From NCBI RefSeq assembly GCF_000972845.2, contig NC_040021.1, forward strand, positions 11,374,908 through 11,438,907: a stretch of DNA of 64,000 bases, read 5' to 3'. Position numbers and translations under genes: made by a program. Below are positions 41,290 through 55,140 of the stretch, piece after piece; the first letter of the stretch is position 1; each line of letters starts with the position of its first letter. The notes under the pieces were generated by a model. That model saw only the letters and a program-made list of their open reading frames with translations, had not been told where the DNA came from and ran no database searches. The stretch is from Larimichthys crocea (lineage: Eukaryota > Chordata > Actinopteri > Sciaenidae).

Positions 41290-42035
41290 TTAATAATTTT
41301 ATATTGGTGTTTACTTATTTTTTGGGGCCTATTTTTTGGGGCCCCTGTCAGTCGTGGGCCCTTGGAATTGTCCTACCTTTTCCTCCCTATACGGTGCCCC
41401 TGAACAGACTTGTTCGTAAGGCCAGTGATGTTGTGGGGGTGCAGATGGACTCGCTGACTGTGGTGCTGGAAAGGAGGATGCTGTCTAAGGTGCGGGCTAT
41501 CTTGGACTATGACTCCCACCCACTCCATGAGGTGCTGGACAGACTCAGGAGCACCTTCAGTCAGAGACTGCTGGCACCAAGATGCTCCACAGAGCGGCAC
41601 AAGAAGTCTTTCTTTACCTGTCAGCATCAGTCTCTACAGCTCCTCCCTCAAAATATCAGACACTCCAGGTCAAGTCCAGTAGCTATTGAACTGGCTTGTG
41701 CAATACATAAGTGAAATCTGCCACACATGCATACTGCACTTTAAACAATCAGTGTATTCTCTGTACAGTCTCTCAAAGACTAAATTCTTTATAAAGTTTT
41801 AGATTTACATATTGCATAGTTCACTGTTACTTGGTTTTTATTTTACTGTTACTGGTTTTATTAAACTGTTATTTATACGTGTGTTAAAATAGGATATCGT
41901 ATAGGTGTATATTGTTAAAGTTTTGTTTTCTTGCTATTATTTTCTCACTATCACTTACTATCTCACTTACCGCTTGGGAGCTGTGGTAACAAAAAACAAT
42001 TTCCCTGCGGGGATTAATAAAGTATTTCTTCTCTT
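41290..42035 (+). repeat. LINE fragment: 3' end of ORF2 and 3' UTR
   Basis: The frame at about 41400-41714 reads RKASDVVGVQMDSLTVVLER, RRMLSKVRAILDYDSHPLHE and LLAPRCSTERHKKSFF. This is the characteristic C-terminus of fish LINE reverse-transcriptase proteins (ER-M-K, HPL, RC-ER-KSF spacing). The fragment closes with AATTTCCCTGCGGGGATTAA and TAAAGTATTTC. It is 5'-truncated and cannot move by itself. Confidence 0.8.
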
Positions 42036-42170
42036 CAACTCTTTACATTGTATTTATCCTCCAAACTACTAAACTTGCTATGCCAGTTTATGCCAAGAAT
42101 ACACTCAGAAAGATTTTCGGGGCCACTTATGCATTTAAATTAGATAGAAAATTTCCATCCATGGTTTTAA

Positions 42171-42400
42171 ACTAACAAACTTAATGTGAAGCAAGTAATA
42201 AGATTCATGTAACAGTACTAATAAACTCAAAATGACTGTAGTGCTTTTCACTGTTGGGTGTTGACAAATAAATTGACTTTATTAATATTGAATGCATAAA
42301 CCTGCTTACTACTACACTACTGTGTAGTGGAAGCCCTTTGAGTTTATTAGTACTATTACATAAATCTTATTACTTGCTTCACATTAAGTTTATTAGTTAA
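42171..42400. repeat. Foldback element, about 60-bp arms
   Basis: Left arm 42171-42232 (AACTTAATGTGAAGCAAGTA, ATAAGATTCATGTAACAGTA) is mirrored at about 42338-42400 with only a few mismatches; loop about 105 bases. Confidence 0.85.
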
Positions 42401-42449
42401 TTTATATTAAACCTATGGAATTCAAATGGATGAACATTTTTTTGAGAGG

Positions 42450-43240
42450 AAACATTGATCTCCAGATACTAATAGATTCATTCATTCATTCAGTTTATTA
42501 TCACTGTACAGTGCAACTACAAAATGATTATTGCAGCATTTGAGTTACATATCTTTCGTTTTGCAGTAACTATCATTACTTACTACATTATTATGCTTGC
42601 TATCTATCATTACGTCCTCATTAGGAAAGTGAGAATCCTTAAAAACTCTTGAAAAACACCGTTAGAAGCTGGTCGATTGTTGTTGAAACGGCCATCCACA
42701 AGGAATCAGACACAAGATACTAGCATCATACATTTTGTTTTTTTTAATTTAAAATATACAAAAGAAAAATATAGACAAACGTTGTGTGCACTGTGCAGTG
42801 AATTAGTGATTAGTGAATTTTTCAGTGCAAGTATTTATTAATGTCCAAAGTGCAGAATTAATTTCCTCTGTCTGCACGAAGGGGAGTCATTATAAAGTGT
42901 TACATCAATGGGCAGGAATAGAAAAATAGACAATTTAATAAGACCATCGCTGATTTATATTAACAAGTGATATTAAAATAGTGGGGCAAGGGGGGGAAGT
43001 CTACAGTTCTGTAAGTGCTGTTGTCAAAGTGTTAATAACGAGGTTGTGTGTATAAAGATGGTATGTTGTGTCTGATTCTATGTGGATGCAGTTTCAGTAA
43101 TCAGCTTCTAATAGTGTTTTTCAAGAGTTTTGTCAGGATTCTCACTCTCCTAATTATGAGTGCTAACTACTGTAAAACAAACGACATCTCACTCAGCAAT
43201 AATCATTTTTGTATCTGGAGATCGATGTTTCATAAACAGA
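42450..43240. repeat. Large foldback element with subterminal inverted repeats
   Basis: AACATTGATCTCCAGATAC (left) mirrors GTATCTGGAGATCGATGTT (right), and CTTGAAAAACACCGTTAGAAGC mirrors GCTTCTAATAGTGTTTTTCAAG. The left arm has an extra segment of about 50 bases at about 42475-42522 including ATTC repeats. The unpaired centre is 42690-43090. Confidence 0.75.
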
Positions 43241-45039
43241 ACCTGTATTACATTTCACATTTGTTAACATTTCTTCACAGGCAGAAAGGAAAACAAACAT
43301 TTGGTACCTGACTGCTGTATCCATCCACCAGATGGTGCAAGAGACCATTAAGAACAAACCACTGTGGGGGAAAGACTCCAACCACAAGGATGCCATATAG
43401 TCCAGTAATGGATCAGTAAACAATGACTAAAACTGATTCAGAACCTTGAACCTTGACTGTCAGAGCACTGTCAGAACCTTGACTGTCAGAGCATTGAAAT
43501 AGTCAATCCATACAGATTTGTGAAAACACAGACCTAGTGGATTTTTGGTTTGATATTATAGTCTTAATTCCGTTAAACTGGAATAATCATAGATACTGTG
43601 CTTTATCTTTCAGGTATTCAAGGGTCCAGGTAAAACAGGAGAAGTCTATGAACTTGCACTTAAAACGCTTTAACTGAATTAAAAAAACAATATTTCAATG
43701 CCGTGTTTTCCAACACGTGTCTTTGACTTTCTATGTTCATTGCTGTATGTTTTCCCTCAGAGATTATTTCCTGTTTTGCAGCCCCTCAATGCCAACCAAC
43801 AATGACGGGAAGGATCTTGCTCGCCGTCTAGACGAGCGTCACACACTCTCTCAGCTGCCACTGTCTGCTCCGTTTCTTCTTTGTTCACACTATCAGTGCT
43901 GATGCACAAAGTGTTTAATGTTTAGAGACATCAAGTTTTTATTCAGTCTTTTTATTCACAAATGTTGACACTTCATGTTGTGCCACCGTCTTTTCTTGAG
44001 GTTCCTTCAGCAGATACATAAATTACAGGTAATAGTCTCAGTATTGTCAGACAAAAAGTGAGCTGCTGAACACATACCACAGCCTAATGGTCATAGCATT
44101 TCTAATCTGCCCAACAACTTACTATAGTTTCCATGGAAAGATCAGGAACCTTTAATGGCCCCAATAGAAACTCTGGTGTATGGCAGAATGGCGCTCCATC
44201 TTATCATCAAGAGAGAGGAAGGACCTCTGCAGTGACCCCAGCAACAATAGTATTGCAGCAACATCCATCAGCAGTCAAAACGACCCTTGTACTGCACCAT
44301 CACAGATAGCCAGTGCATGTTCTGAGTCATGCTGGTAGTGCATACTGTATGTCTCATCCAGCATGGACGCCCTCTGGTTCAACATTACTGTGATTTTGGT
44401 TTAGTTCAAACCAGGTGCATACCGTATTTTATATAGACCATTATATGGGCCATAAATATAAACTCATCATCATGTCAAATGATGTTACCGTAAAGTGTGG
44501 TGACGTTTTCTTGGCAAATAAATAGTTGGGTGTAGTGACTGTTGGCAGCCATTCAGGTTGCCATGTTTGCAACTGTCATGTTTGTTTAAAACAAAAACAA
44601 AATGTTAATAAATCTGTCTATGAAGGCTGCAAGAAGACTTATGTTTCACCCAAAGTGCATTTTTAGTTTATTTTCATACATTTTCCACACATAAACAAAG
44701 TGACTGCTTGTTGTAGTGACCTATGCTCAATACTGAACCTGAACGCATCACTGTGTAGACACTGACGTAGTGGACTGAGACAGCTGCTGCACGGCTAACG
44801 CTCTCATTTTGATAGGTGTGCTGTGTACACATTGTGAAACCTTTACCTCACTAACGGTATTTTACAAACCACATTGTAGCCAAACCCATGCTGCACAGAC
44901 TGGGTGTCTGGATCATTTGGTATTTGTCAAGAAATTGTTACACCAACGAAACCGTAAAAAACCACAGACAGACAGTCGTTTTTACACCACTGGTTGAGTA
45001 CTGATGAAACGAACTTGAAACAGCATTTCAATTTGCACT

Positions 45040-45215
45040 TTCAGGTGTATTTTTGACTCAGGCTAGTTGTTTTCTCCCTTGGTTTCACTTTATTTGCTAA
45101 GCTAGGCTAACCATATCCCGGCTTGAGTAGAGACAGGAGATTCTTGGTAATTTCTTCATTGCATTTGAAAGAAAGTGATTACATGTATTTTCCAAAATGT
45201 TGAAATATTCCTTTA
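45040..45215. repeat. Foldback element family A, one end
   Basis: Carries TTGCTAAGCTAGGCTAACC and CAAAATGTTGAAATATTCC, i.e. the right half of the family seen at 2305 and 7990. Confidence 0.55.
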
Positions 45216-45439
45216 ACAAAGGCACCAAGGAATCCTTTTTTTAAACATATGAGTCTTGCTGCTATATCAAGGACATAGAAATTAAAGGTATGATGTGAAG
45301 TTTTTGACCACTTTAGATATTTTTTTTAAATGAGGAGATCTGTGCTATTAAATGTTTGGCAAGAATGTTTGTATTGTTTGTATTGTATGACAAGAGTAAG
45401 ACAGGATGATAGTGCTAAAAACTGTAATACCTTGAGTGG

Positions 45440-45715
45440 CCACTTTAGACAGGCTGCAGAAGTGAGTCAATCTTCATAAGTGCCTATAATAAAATGTCCA
45501 ACTTCACAGCGGAAATATACATGTTTACAGCCTGGTACAAAAATAGTTTTGGTCTCTATAGCTAATTTTGCCTTTCATGACAACTGTACTGAGGGTGATT
45601 TTTTTAAAACTCACTCATTCAAATGATATTAAGGCTTAATGTTACACATAATTAACAGTGGGACTGCTTTGACTGACATGTAAGTGCTGTTACAGATGGT
45701 TTATGAAAGCACCCA
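45440..45715 (+). repeat. Teleost dispersed repeat, family C
   Basis: TTTACAGCCTGGTACAAAAA, TTTTGGTCTCTATAGCTAAT and CATGACAACTGTACTGAGGG. Reverse copies lie at 50260-50520 and 52700-53000. Confidence 0.65.
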
Positions 45716-45784
45716 GGCGTTATTTGGCCCTCCTTAGGTCCGCTGATGATCTAGGTCTTTGCTGATATTTAGTTTGGCACGTGT

Positions 45785-46020
45785 TTTGCATGTTCTCCCC
45801 ATGTCTGCGTGGGTTCTCTGCGGGTACTCCGGCTTCCTCCCACAGTCCAAAAACATGCACTCAGTAGGTTAATGGGTGACTCCTAATCATCTGTAGGTGT
45901 CAATGTGAGTGTGAATGGTTGTTTGTCTCTATGTGCCCTGTGATGAACTGGCGTCTTGCCCAGAGTCAGCTGGGATAGGCTTCAGCCCCACCGTGACCCT
46001 AGTGAGGATAAGCGGTAACA
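45785..46020 (+). repeat. Teleost dispersed repeat, family D
   Basis: GCATGTTCTCCCCATGTCTG, GTACTCCGGCTTCCTCCCAC and CAGCTGGGATAGGCTTCAGC, a very common fish retroelement 3' region, ending at an ATGT microsatellite. Confidence 0.75.
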
Positions 46021-46033
46021 GATAATGTATGTT

Positions 46034-46081
46034 TGTATGTATGTATGTATGTATGTATGTATGTATGTATGTATGTATGTA
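46034..46081. repeat. (ATGT)n microsatellite
   Basis: About twelve tandem ATGT units directly at the end of the family D repeat. Confidence 0.95.
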
Positions 46082-47874
46082 GTTTAGCCAGGAGGCAGCA
46101 GAAGCAATACATCCAACATATTTCTGTCATATATTGTCACTGGGTATGACACCTCACAACCCACATTAACATTAATTTGGATGTCCTGATGTGTGATGTG
46201 TAAAAAGTTTTATTTTTGTTGCTTTTGATGCTTCTCTATCTCCTCTTTTTTCATAAAAGTTTCTGGTGTTTGAATTGTTCCGGGTAACTGGCATTGCATT
46301 TGCATGGACATTTTGCCAAAATACCGGTAGTTGAACACAAGATAAGAGTACAGCGTGAAAACACATTTGTGAAATTTGGTGTAAAGTCCAATAGTACTGC
46401 ATTCAGTCACCATCTGTACTGTGTATGTGACCACAAATCCACCATCCTGCGGCTCCCCCCACACCTACACAGAAGACTGTGGTAATTTTACTTCCTCTTT
46501 CTGCGAAATTTTGCCATAAACTATCATCTTCAGTTGTGAATCAGCTGATTAACTTCCGCGAATTCTTCAACCACATGTGCTGCAATGACGATAGTTCTGC
46601 CACCGACTTCCCAGACCTAGAGACACAGTGCACCGCTCATCTCTCATCCCTCTAAAACCTGTCCACCACTAAGTAAAGTAATACTCTTTTAGTTTCACGT
46701 TACAGTTTGGATAAGTCAAGATCCTGCCCTGAGGCTGAAAAGAGAGAAAAGAAAGGAAGGAGAGGTAGAAGATTACAGAAAAAAAAGGCTTTAACAAAGG
46801 CGTGCACAGGAAGATAATTCATTGCACCTGCTCTGACAATGTCAAGAAATCTAATACAGGCTTTCCTGGACAAGATGACACCTGTATGAATGAAGCTGCT
46901 GCAGCTGGGTGTCGATGCACAATCATTTTCATATCGTGCACACACACACATACGTGCACGGAAAGGAAGGCTGGAGTCATACAGTGTAACAGCTGCAAAG
47001 ATTTTGTGTACAAACACTTAGAGTGAGACAGATGCCATAAAACTCCAGTGGAATTATTGGTTTGCTGTAAAAAAAAAAAATGAAAACATGCAATCAGTTA
47101 CAAGTGCAACAAATTTTATTTTCCCTTGATCTATCTTTTCTGCAGCAAGTTAGGGAATCCTAAAAAGGTTGACTGAGGACAAGATTTGATTACACCCAGA
47201 TGCCAAAGGTTTAACCAAGCTCTGATTCACAGCGCTTGAGTGGTGACGCTTTCACTCATTAGTCTGGCAAGAAAGAGAAAGCCCACTAAGATTTACAGCT
47301 GGTCTAATCGCGGTTGCCAAAACCTGCTGGAGGTTCAGTGGAGGGACTTGTCGGGTCACTGCAGGCTCCCCAACACCGAGTCTGGATGAGTCCGAGTCAC
47401 ACAGCTGGAAACATTTTCATATATCAGTCTTTGTCTTGTGTAGGAGTGCAGGTCAAGGTTTGATTTTGCATTCAAGAGCATATTCAGAATAGTATACAAC
47501 CTAGAAAAGTGTTCCTTTAAAGAACTTTGTGAACTCTTAACCACAGGGTTTAATATGTGAACTTTGTGATGCGAGAAATGTATTATTAATTGGCCCACAG
47601 TAGAGCAGCATCATTTGTGAGGACTGAATGTTTTGTTTCTGTCTCTATGAACCTTTTCTATTTTTTACACACAGCAACCTCCCACACAGACTGGGGTATG
47701 TTTTGGTTGCTTCTTCATGAGATGTGAGCTGGCTGTTTAGAACAAATCCACATTGTCTCTCCCTTTAATATGATTATGATCTGAGTACAGAGAGGGGGGT
47801 TTCGTGGATCATATGATGACATAAATTAAAAGCAATATTGTATACAGATGTGGCTTGAGGACATGGAGAAAACA

Positions 47875-48075
47875 GGGTTTTTGAAGAAATAATGACATTT
47901 GGAGAAATTTATGTATAAGTGGCTTGATACCACTCTCATGTCTGTACGCCAACCAGCAGCCAGTTAGCTTAGCTTAGCATAAAGACTGGAAACAAGGGGA
48001 AACAGCTAGCATGGCTGTGTCCAAAACTAACTCTCACCAAGAAAGCAAACTGTGTAGGTATTCCTTTAACATTTA
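47875..48075. repeat. Foldback element family A, internally deleted
   Basis: CTTGATACCACTCTCATGTC, CCAGTTAGCTTAGCTTAGCA, then the opposite end CACCAAGAAAGCAAACTG and TATTCCTTTAAC only about 100 bases later. Confidence 0.65.
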
Positions 48076-50259
48076 AGATAACTGAATGTTTACAGAGCGA
48101 GTTCTTAGTTACGCAGTTGCAAATGTAGTCAACTGGTTTTCAGATTTTACATTTCTTTCCACACAAAAGATCTGTGATTTTCTTTTTCTCGCTTGCCTTG
48201 TGTTGACACTGCAAGCCCAATAAAACACCACCATGTTTGGAGAGATTATATGTTGGGGGATCAGCACTTTCACTTTCATTTTCAGAAGAAGATTCGAAAA
48301 AGTATCTATAAGCAATCAGAAAATATAATTTCCTATGCAGCATCCCTTGTAATTGTGTAGCAGTACAAACAAATAAAAAGATATGGGAGAATAAAAATGC
48401 AATGGAGCACAATGGCAGAAAAAGTAAACATTAACACCACTGCCAAATACAAATCTTGTGGTTATAGACACAACCCTACATTGAGTGAAGAGGAAAACAT
48501 CAGATGCATCTGTTGATTATGTGGAAAAACAAGGTGTGAAAATTCTGGTAATTTAAAGTACACATGTTAATGAGAGCTGACAGGAAACCAAGCACTGACA
48601 ATACCACATCTTTACATATAATCTACATGTTCTACACTGTCAGTTGCTTTTCTTTTTACTGTCTTCCCTCTGCCTAACACTGAGGTCATAGTCTAACATG
48701 AATCTTTTAATAACAAGGTGTCATCTTGGTTGATTTGGAAAGAAATCAAAGGTACTTGGCCTTGACATGTAGAGAATGGAGAGAGAGTCATGTGGGTTAA
48801 AGCAGAGCATGTGGTTTTCTCAGTTTTTATTGCTTCTCTAAAAATATAAAGCAGTTGTTCAGAATTTACTACATCTGGGTCTCTGCATGGCGTGAATGCC
48901 CTCCTCTCAGTTGATGCTTGAATTTGTACTTTTAAAGAACTTTGTGATCTATGTGTATGAGGACAAGTGCACAATAGCCAGGATGATGACTCTCTGATAT
49001 GTTACAACATTAAAAGTATATTAACCTTCCACATGCTTTTTCTTCTTGGAGCTTGCTTTGACCCTGGTCTCAACACAACAAGACAGACATGTGCACATGT
49101 AATACTTTTCATTTGGTGAGGATATGTTGGTCTCAATCGATGGCAATGACAGCTTAAGTTTGCAGCTACTCAAGGCACTTTTCAGCTGAAGCCTGTAAAA
49201 AAAACAAAAAAACCTTCACATCTTGGCACGCCTCACCGAGTCGTGTAACAGCCTCCGCTGATTGCATTTGCAGCTGGTTGGCCTCAACGAGTGCATTTTC
49301 CCATTTGAATAGACAACATATGTGGAGCCTCTTTGTTTGCACCAAGGTTCAACCCCTCATTTTTCATTAGCTTTCAATAACACTTTTGATTTGTCTATGG
49401 ACCTGACACTTTATCCTGAGGTTTCTAATATTTTAGAAAATGACACAAAGTCTGTCATCTAGTGTAGCTATCAAAACTGTTTTTAAAGAACTGGTCAGTA
49501 AACATAAAGCCAAAGGTTTTCTTTGACCTTCTTGAACACAGCCTCTCTCCCCCTCCCTCCTACAATGCAAAGCACACCATGTTCAGCCTATTTCAACTAA
49601 TAATCTTCTTAAAAAGACACAATAAGGGAGATAATGCATGCCATTGTGAAAATGAATCTCGGTGAAGAGGTTGACTGATTATGTGGTGGAGCAAGCTGTG
49701 CGGCTGTTTGCCTTTAATTAGAGTATTAGCAGGATGCCGAGCCGTGCTTTTCATCAGAAGACCAAAGGAGGGAGAAGTTTCACAATAAGATACCCTGCAG
49801 AGCTAGTTTATCACTGATGTTGATAAGACTAATCTCCTCCATGAATGCCGAGATATGATTTTAGCTGAAAATCTCATAATTAACATGATACTTTTGAATA
49901 TATTAGGAGACAATCTGCAACTTGGATAACTATATTTCAGTTCATGGTTAAAGGTCTGATTATTTTTGACTGTCATCAAAGTTTAATATGACCCTTGTTT
50001 TTGGTTTAGCAAGATATTTATTGTTATTATTAATATTACAGTTTATAAATCAACAAGTTTCTTCTGACAGATTTATTATGTCCTGTAACTTGTGTTTTAT
50101 TTGCAGCTGATCTCTATCATCCCGACCTGTAAAACAATACACACAACACTAAATCACATAGAGATGCACTAACACACACACATGAAGGACTCTTCCCTGC
50201 TACAGGAAATATTCATTTAGACAGGTCAAGGGTGTGAAGTATCTCACTATGACTCAGTG

Positions 50260-50520
50260 TGAACGCACAAACATCCAAAACTGCACTGTAAGAAGCGGTT
50301 ACAACTACTATACTAGCCCGATTGCTCGAACGAGCCACCTGTAGCAGCACACACCTGTCAGTCAAAGGGATTTTGTTCTTAATTATGCATAATTTGTACT
50401 TTCGATTCACCCTCAGTACTGCTGTCATGTCAACTACAGAGACCGTTTTTTTGGACCAGACTGTAAACTTGAACTGAACTTGATCTGTAGCCACAGAGCA
50501 TGCCACTTGTTGTCTGCTTG
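50260..50520 (-). repeat. Teleost dispersed repeat, family C (reverse copy)
   Basis: Reverse-strand TTTACAGTCTGGTCCAAAAA and ACGGTCTCTGTAGTTGACAT match the copy at 45520. The 159-codon frame at 50213-50692 is largely made of this element. Confidence 0.6.
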
Positions 50521-52699
50521 TGGTGGGTGGAGCTGTACTGAAAGTATTGATATGACGGATGCCCCCCGTCTTGTTACAACCATCAACTGTAGCTTCAAAA
50601 ATGTTACGCTCTGCGTACCTTAATGCATTTCCTAATGCATGCACTTGTTTCTCTGATGCTGCTGTGGTTACGAAATTAAATGTAGAAGACATTCACTTAA
50701 AAAAACAATGAGACATTTTATCTCCCCCTACGTTATAGTACATTAGCCACTTATAACAATAAAAAGATACTGGCCACAAGAGGCACATGACCATGGAGGA
50801 ACAGGATGCAGTTAAACCAATGTTTTCTTGCCTTCTGGTGCAACTGGGAGAACATTTGATGAGCTGATTGCGTTCAATATTTATGGCTAATAGAGCCTTA
50901 TAGTCAGTTTAACAGTGATCTTCTCCTGTCAGGCGTTAAGGCATGTGTTTAAGGTCATTACATGCAGGATGATGCAGACAGAAGGGTGCTGTAATGGCTG
51001 CATGTCAATACTACAAATGTTGTCTCTGAAGTGCAGAAATGGTTGATGTCAATGGGTGATGACAAGACAATCGTTTCAATAATTACCTAATTAGAAGCGG
51101 TCTGGACTTTTCACATGGATTTGAGCTGATCTGGAATCTCACAGATGTCGGCACTGTCCAAACAACAAGTTCGTTAAAATGGTCATTTTGCCCGTCATGG
51201 CCTCCAGGTTTGAACTGTGACCTTGTCCTCTCAACTCATCTATCAGCACCATTATTTACACAGCTCCACCCCTGCACCACCACAAACCTCCTGCCGTGCC
51301 TCCCTCTTTGTAAAGATGGGAGGAGAAATATGTTGCTTAGTTTCTTTGTAATGATTTTGAAATTCTGTTTTCAGGAGGGAAAGTACACAAGTGCGTTCTT
51401 GTCACAGTCTCTTCTCGCAGTATCATAATTCTCATTTCTCCAAAGTGCAGCTGGTTAAATGAGCAAATGAAACTCTGGAGGGTAAAGAAAAAAACTTTAA
51501 ATATAACTTTTCAGCCGCTCGTTTAAGCCTGTCTTTCAGCACTTTCATTGCCCTTACCCCCCAAAGGCCTGTAGCTATAATTATCTAGCGAATGCGCTGT
51601 GAATGGGGAGCAGCCTTAGGTTTCCAGATTAATTACCTTTGCGTGAACTTCACTGCTGGTGTTACTGCATGAATAAAGCTGTCGGACACACTACACCTGA
51701 CGGCTGGGAGAAGGGAGGCTAACACTGAAGAGCTGGACTTATCTCAGAGGGTTAGACAAGCCTTGGGAGATTATGGGTGCTAAATGATGAGGAGCAGAGT
51801 CTGATGACATAGACGTTTTTCTTTTTCCACGATACACAGACAGAAAAATAGGGATAGTTGATTTTATAACTTGCTGTTTAGTTGGATATCTCATCAAATT
51901 TAGCTTCCTAAACAAGGTCATGCTTTTAGGGGGTTTAAATAGTGAGTGGTTATTTAAATGATGATCATTCTGAGCATCCAAAATCACGGTTTAACAGGAA
52001 AGTGACATTTCTTTTCATGCTGTCATGCAGCAAGTCATCCTCAAACCGACAGTATACAATTCCCTTTGCGAATGCAGCTATTTTTCTGTACAATTTCTTA
52101 TGTTTTGACATTTTTTTTCTAATCTTGTTACAAAGGGTCTCTTCTAAACATCAAGATGTAACATAAAGGGCCATGCAGTATGTCTCTCAGGTCCCACTAA
52201 TTCCTTTATCTCATCTCGTGTTCTGAAAAAAGAAATCCCCTCAGGGACAGTACCAGGAATCTTCTTTTCTTAGCTTCATCAATTTTAAGGGGCTTCAGTG
52301 GGAAATTCCTTGATTAGCTTGTCACAAGTAATCCAAACATAAATCAGGACTGGAAACCTACTCTGGCTGAACAAGGGTAAAAAGGTCATTAAGGGCCCAT
52401 CATTACATCAAAGTGAGTTTGGATTTTTTTTAAATAAGGTGGTAAAAAATACATAAGTGGTTTTGGTGTGACAGCGTGAATGATAATAGCTGAGAGTGAG
52501 TCTTAAAAATGGGAAATCTTCCAGGCAGCTGGTCAGAAAAAGGAGCGAAAAAGCATTTTAAGCACTGTGAATGCTGTCTGTCTTTGTGATGCGCGTGTTC
52601 ACATTCTGCATGATGCTGTTAATTAAGGCTCTCATGATTCTGCTGCCCACTGCTTATTTTGTCCAAAACTGATTAAAAAAACTATGGGTGTTGATAAAT

Positions 52700-53000
52700 A
52701 TGGACGTCATTTCCGTGACATATCCGTTTTTCTAACTGTCAATCAAAGCAGCCACGCTGTTAAACAGATATAACTTTAAGCCTACTAGAACAGGTGAGTA
52801 AAAAAAAAAAAAGAGACATAAAAGAAATAAGCTATAGAGACCAAAACTATTTTTGTACCAGGCTGTAAACATGTTTAGTTCTGCTGTGAAGTTGAACATT
52901 TTAACATAGACTTTGACTGACTCATTCTGTAGCCAGCCTCGAGTGGCCGTTTGAGGAACTGCAGTGTTTGGCACTTCCGCATTAACTTTACTTCACAGCC
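52700..53000 (-). repeat. Teleost dispersed repeat, family C (reverse copy)
   Basis: CTATAGAGACCAAAACTATT and TTTGTACCAGGCTGTAAACA are the reverse of 45520-45560. Confidence 0.65.
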
Positions 53001-54999
53001 ACAGAGGTTGCCGCTTGGTAGTGCCTTTTGAATGTGTGTTAAAGTAATTACAAATCTCATCTTGTGTATGTTTAAATACAAAGTTCAAAAGTGGATAAAG
53101 TCAGTTCAATACAAATCTAGCCCTACTCAAACACTGTTTATAAGTTTAAAAGCTCAGCAGCTGCCCATTTGGTCACATCACGACTGTGTTTGTAGCTTTT
53201 GCAGTCTTTTATTTTTTTTAGAGTCGCTGGTACATGTACATGTACAACACCTCTGATGTCCTATCACTAAACTAGGCTACTATGGTTTGCTGTATTTTGC
53301 TAATGAAATATAGAGAAATACTAAACACGGAACCACCTGCAAGCAAACAGAGAGGCATTTTGGAAAAACAAATATGCATAAAGTTATGGCTGTTTGCCGA
53401 TTTTGTATGTAACTGTGAGTTGTGAGTCTTTGTGAAGGCCCTGATTGGTAGAGAGTTGGTATGCATGTGTCTGCATATGGTTGTGTGTACGGCTATTATC
53501 CATTGTGTTACTGATGTGAGTTGAAAGTTCAGGTTGAATGCAGTGTGAGAAAGCCTCGGGCTGTTCTCTGGGGAATCTAACAACCATCAGGGGTCACAGC
53601 TCTGTCTAATGCTGTGACACATTAGCAGGTAATTACAGGCCACATACTCTGCAGCTGGATGAAACAAGCCCGTGCATGTAGACAAAAACACACAATTACA
53701 CACAAGTGCATTTATCATACTGGCTATGAATAGTGTTGTTAGACTGTAGGAGTGACATTTATTGCCTGTGTACATTGTGATTCACAAATACAAAACAGAA
53801 TGCACTAAAACATGGACACAAACACTGTTTGGACACTGTCTCTTTGTTTAAATAAATGAGATACATTCTTGGATGGTGCACATGTAATTTGTGGTCTTTG
53901 AGAAGAAAGGTACGAGGAGAAGTGTTGTTTGATAATGACTTCAAGTTGCACATTCAGTTCTTGTCATGTTTGACTTTGTCTGCCAAACCAGCGTTGGATT
54001 ACTCACTTCACCATATGACCATATTTTGGTTGGCTTTCTTTGCCTTTGTCTTCAGACTACTGTAAAAAAAAAAACACATTAACTTAAGGGAAAGAACTAA
54101 TTTAAGACTGCGTATATCAAATTACCAGACATTAATCAGCCATGCTGTCTCTGAATTTATAGTAAACATCTGTAATAAGGTGAGCAGTTCTTTTTACACA
54201 CATCACTCATTGCACCTGCAGTGCTGAGAAGACAGAAATCTGTGAAAACATGGTGAGAGTTTGAGTCGTTTGCCTGAGACACATGGGGTCTCTGGATCAA
54301 CATACTGTTGGATCCACGATGCAGACAAAAGTGAGTCAGAGGAGTCATAGGAAGTCATCGCCTCAATCTGGATCCAGCCTGGGAACAACAGAATCAGTGA
54401 ACTCATTGTATGTCTTCTTCCTATGGAGGAAACAACTGTCAGTGCTTATTCACTGTATTTTAACCTCATCTCTCAACACTGTGCCACGGGGCAATAACAA
54501 ACAAGGGTAGGATGACTAACAATGGCAGAGAAAGCGGTTCACATCTGCACCGTTTCCTACCTGAACTTTAGTGAAAGAATGAAAGATGAATGAACCTGAT
54601 GACACAGTGCATGCTGGGATTGACACCAACACTCTCTGTGAACCTCGACAGGATATGTGGGTACGGTTGGATGGGAACTACACTAGAGGTTTAACATTGT
54701 TCTTACACTGAAACAGCAAAATATAATGGCTGCTGCTGCTGCTGCCACAGTGCCATCCACTTAATCACTCAAGACCGCTATTGTTATCTCCAGTGTGAGT
54801 TAAAGGTCAGATAGTCATCATCGCTGACAGGTACTAGCATACCTGTGTCTTCATTCATAAGGCCTTGTTATCGAAGACAGCGGTTCTTAACATGGAGTCC
54901 AGGGACCTCCGAGGGTCCTCGAGGGGATTCCAGTGCCTAGAAAGTGAAGGACATTTTGAATTTCATGATCATTTCATTGACTAAATGGTTAAAGTAATA

Positions 55000-55140
55000 A
55001 GGATTCAAGGAGTTTTTATTGTCATCACAACACATGTAAACATGGGATGAAACAAAAATTGGTTTCCCCTGGTCCCGGAGCAGCCAATAAAAAAAAAAAA
55101 AAAATAAAAAAAAAATATATTATATATATATGAATATAAA
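55000..55140 (-). repeat. Retroelement 3' tail plus A/T-rich run
   Basis: CAAGGAGTTTTTATTGTCAT and ACACATGTAAACATGGGATG match the SINE tail at 2583-2630. Followed by A-rich and TATA-rich simple sequence. Confidence 0.6.

Noticed and set aside
50213..50692. 159-codon open frame on the minus strand
   Set aside because: Much of it matches, at DNA level, the dispersed repeat also found at 45440 and 52700; no protein family resemblance.
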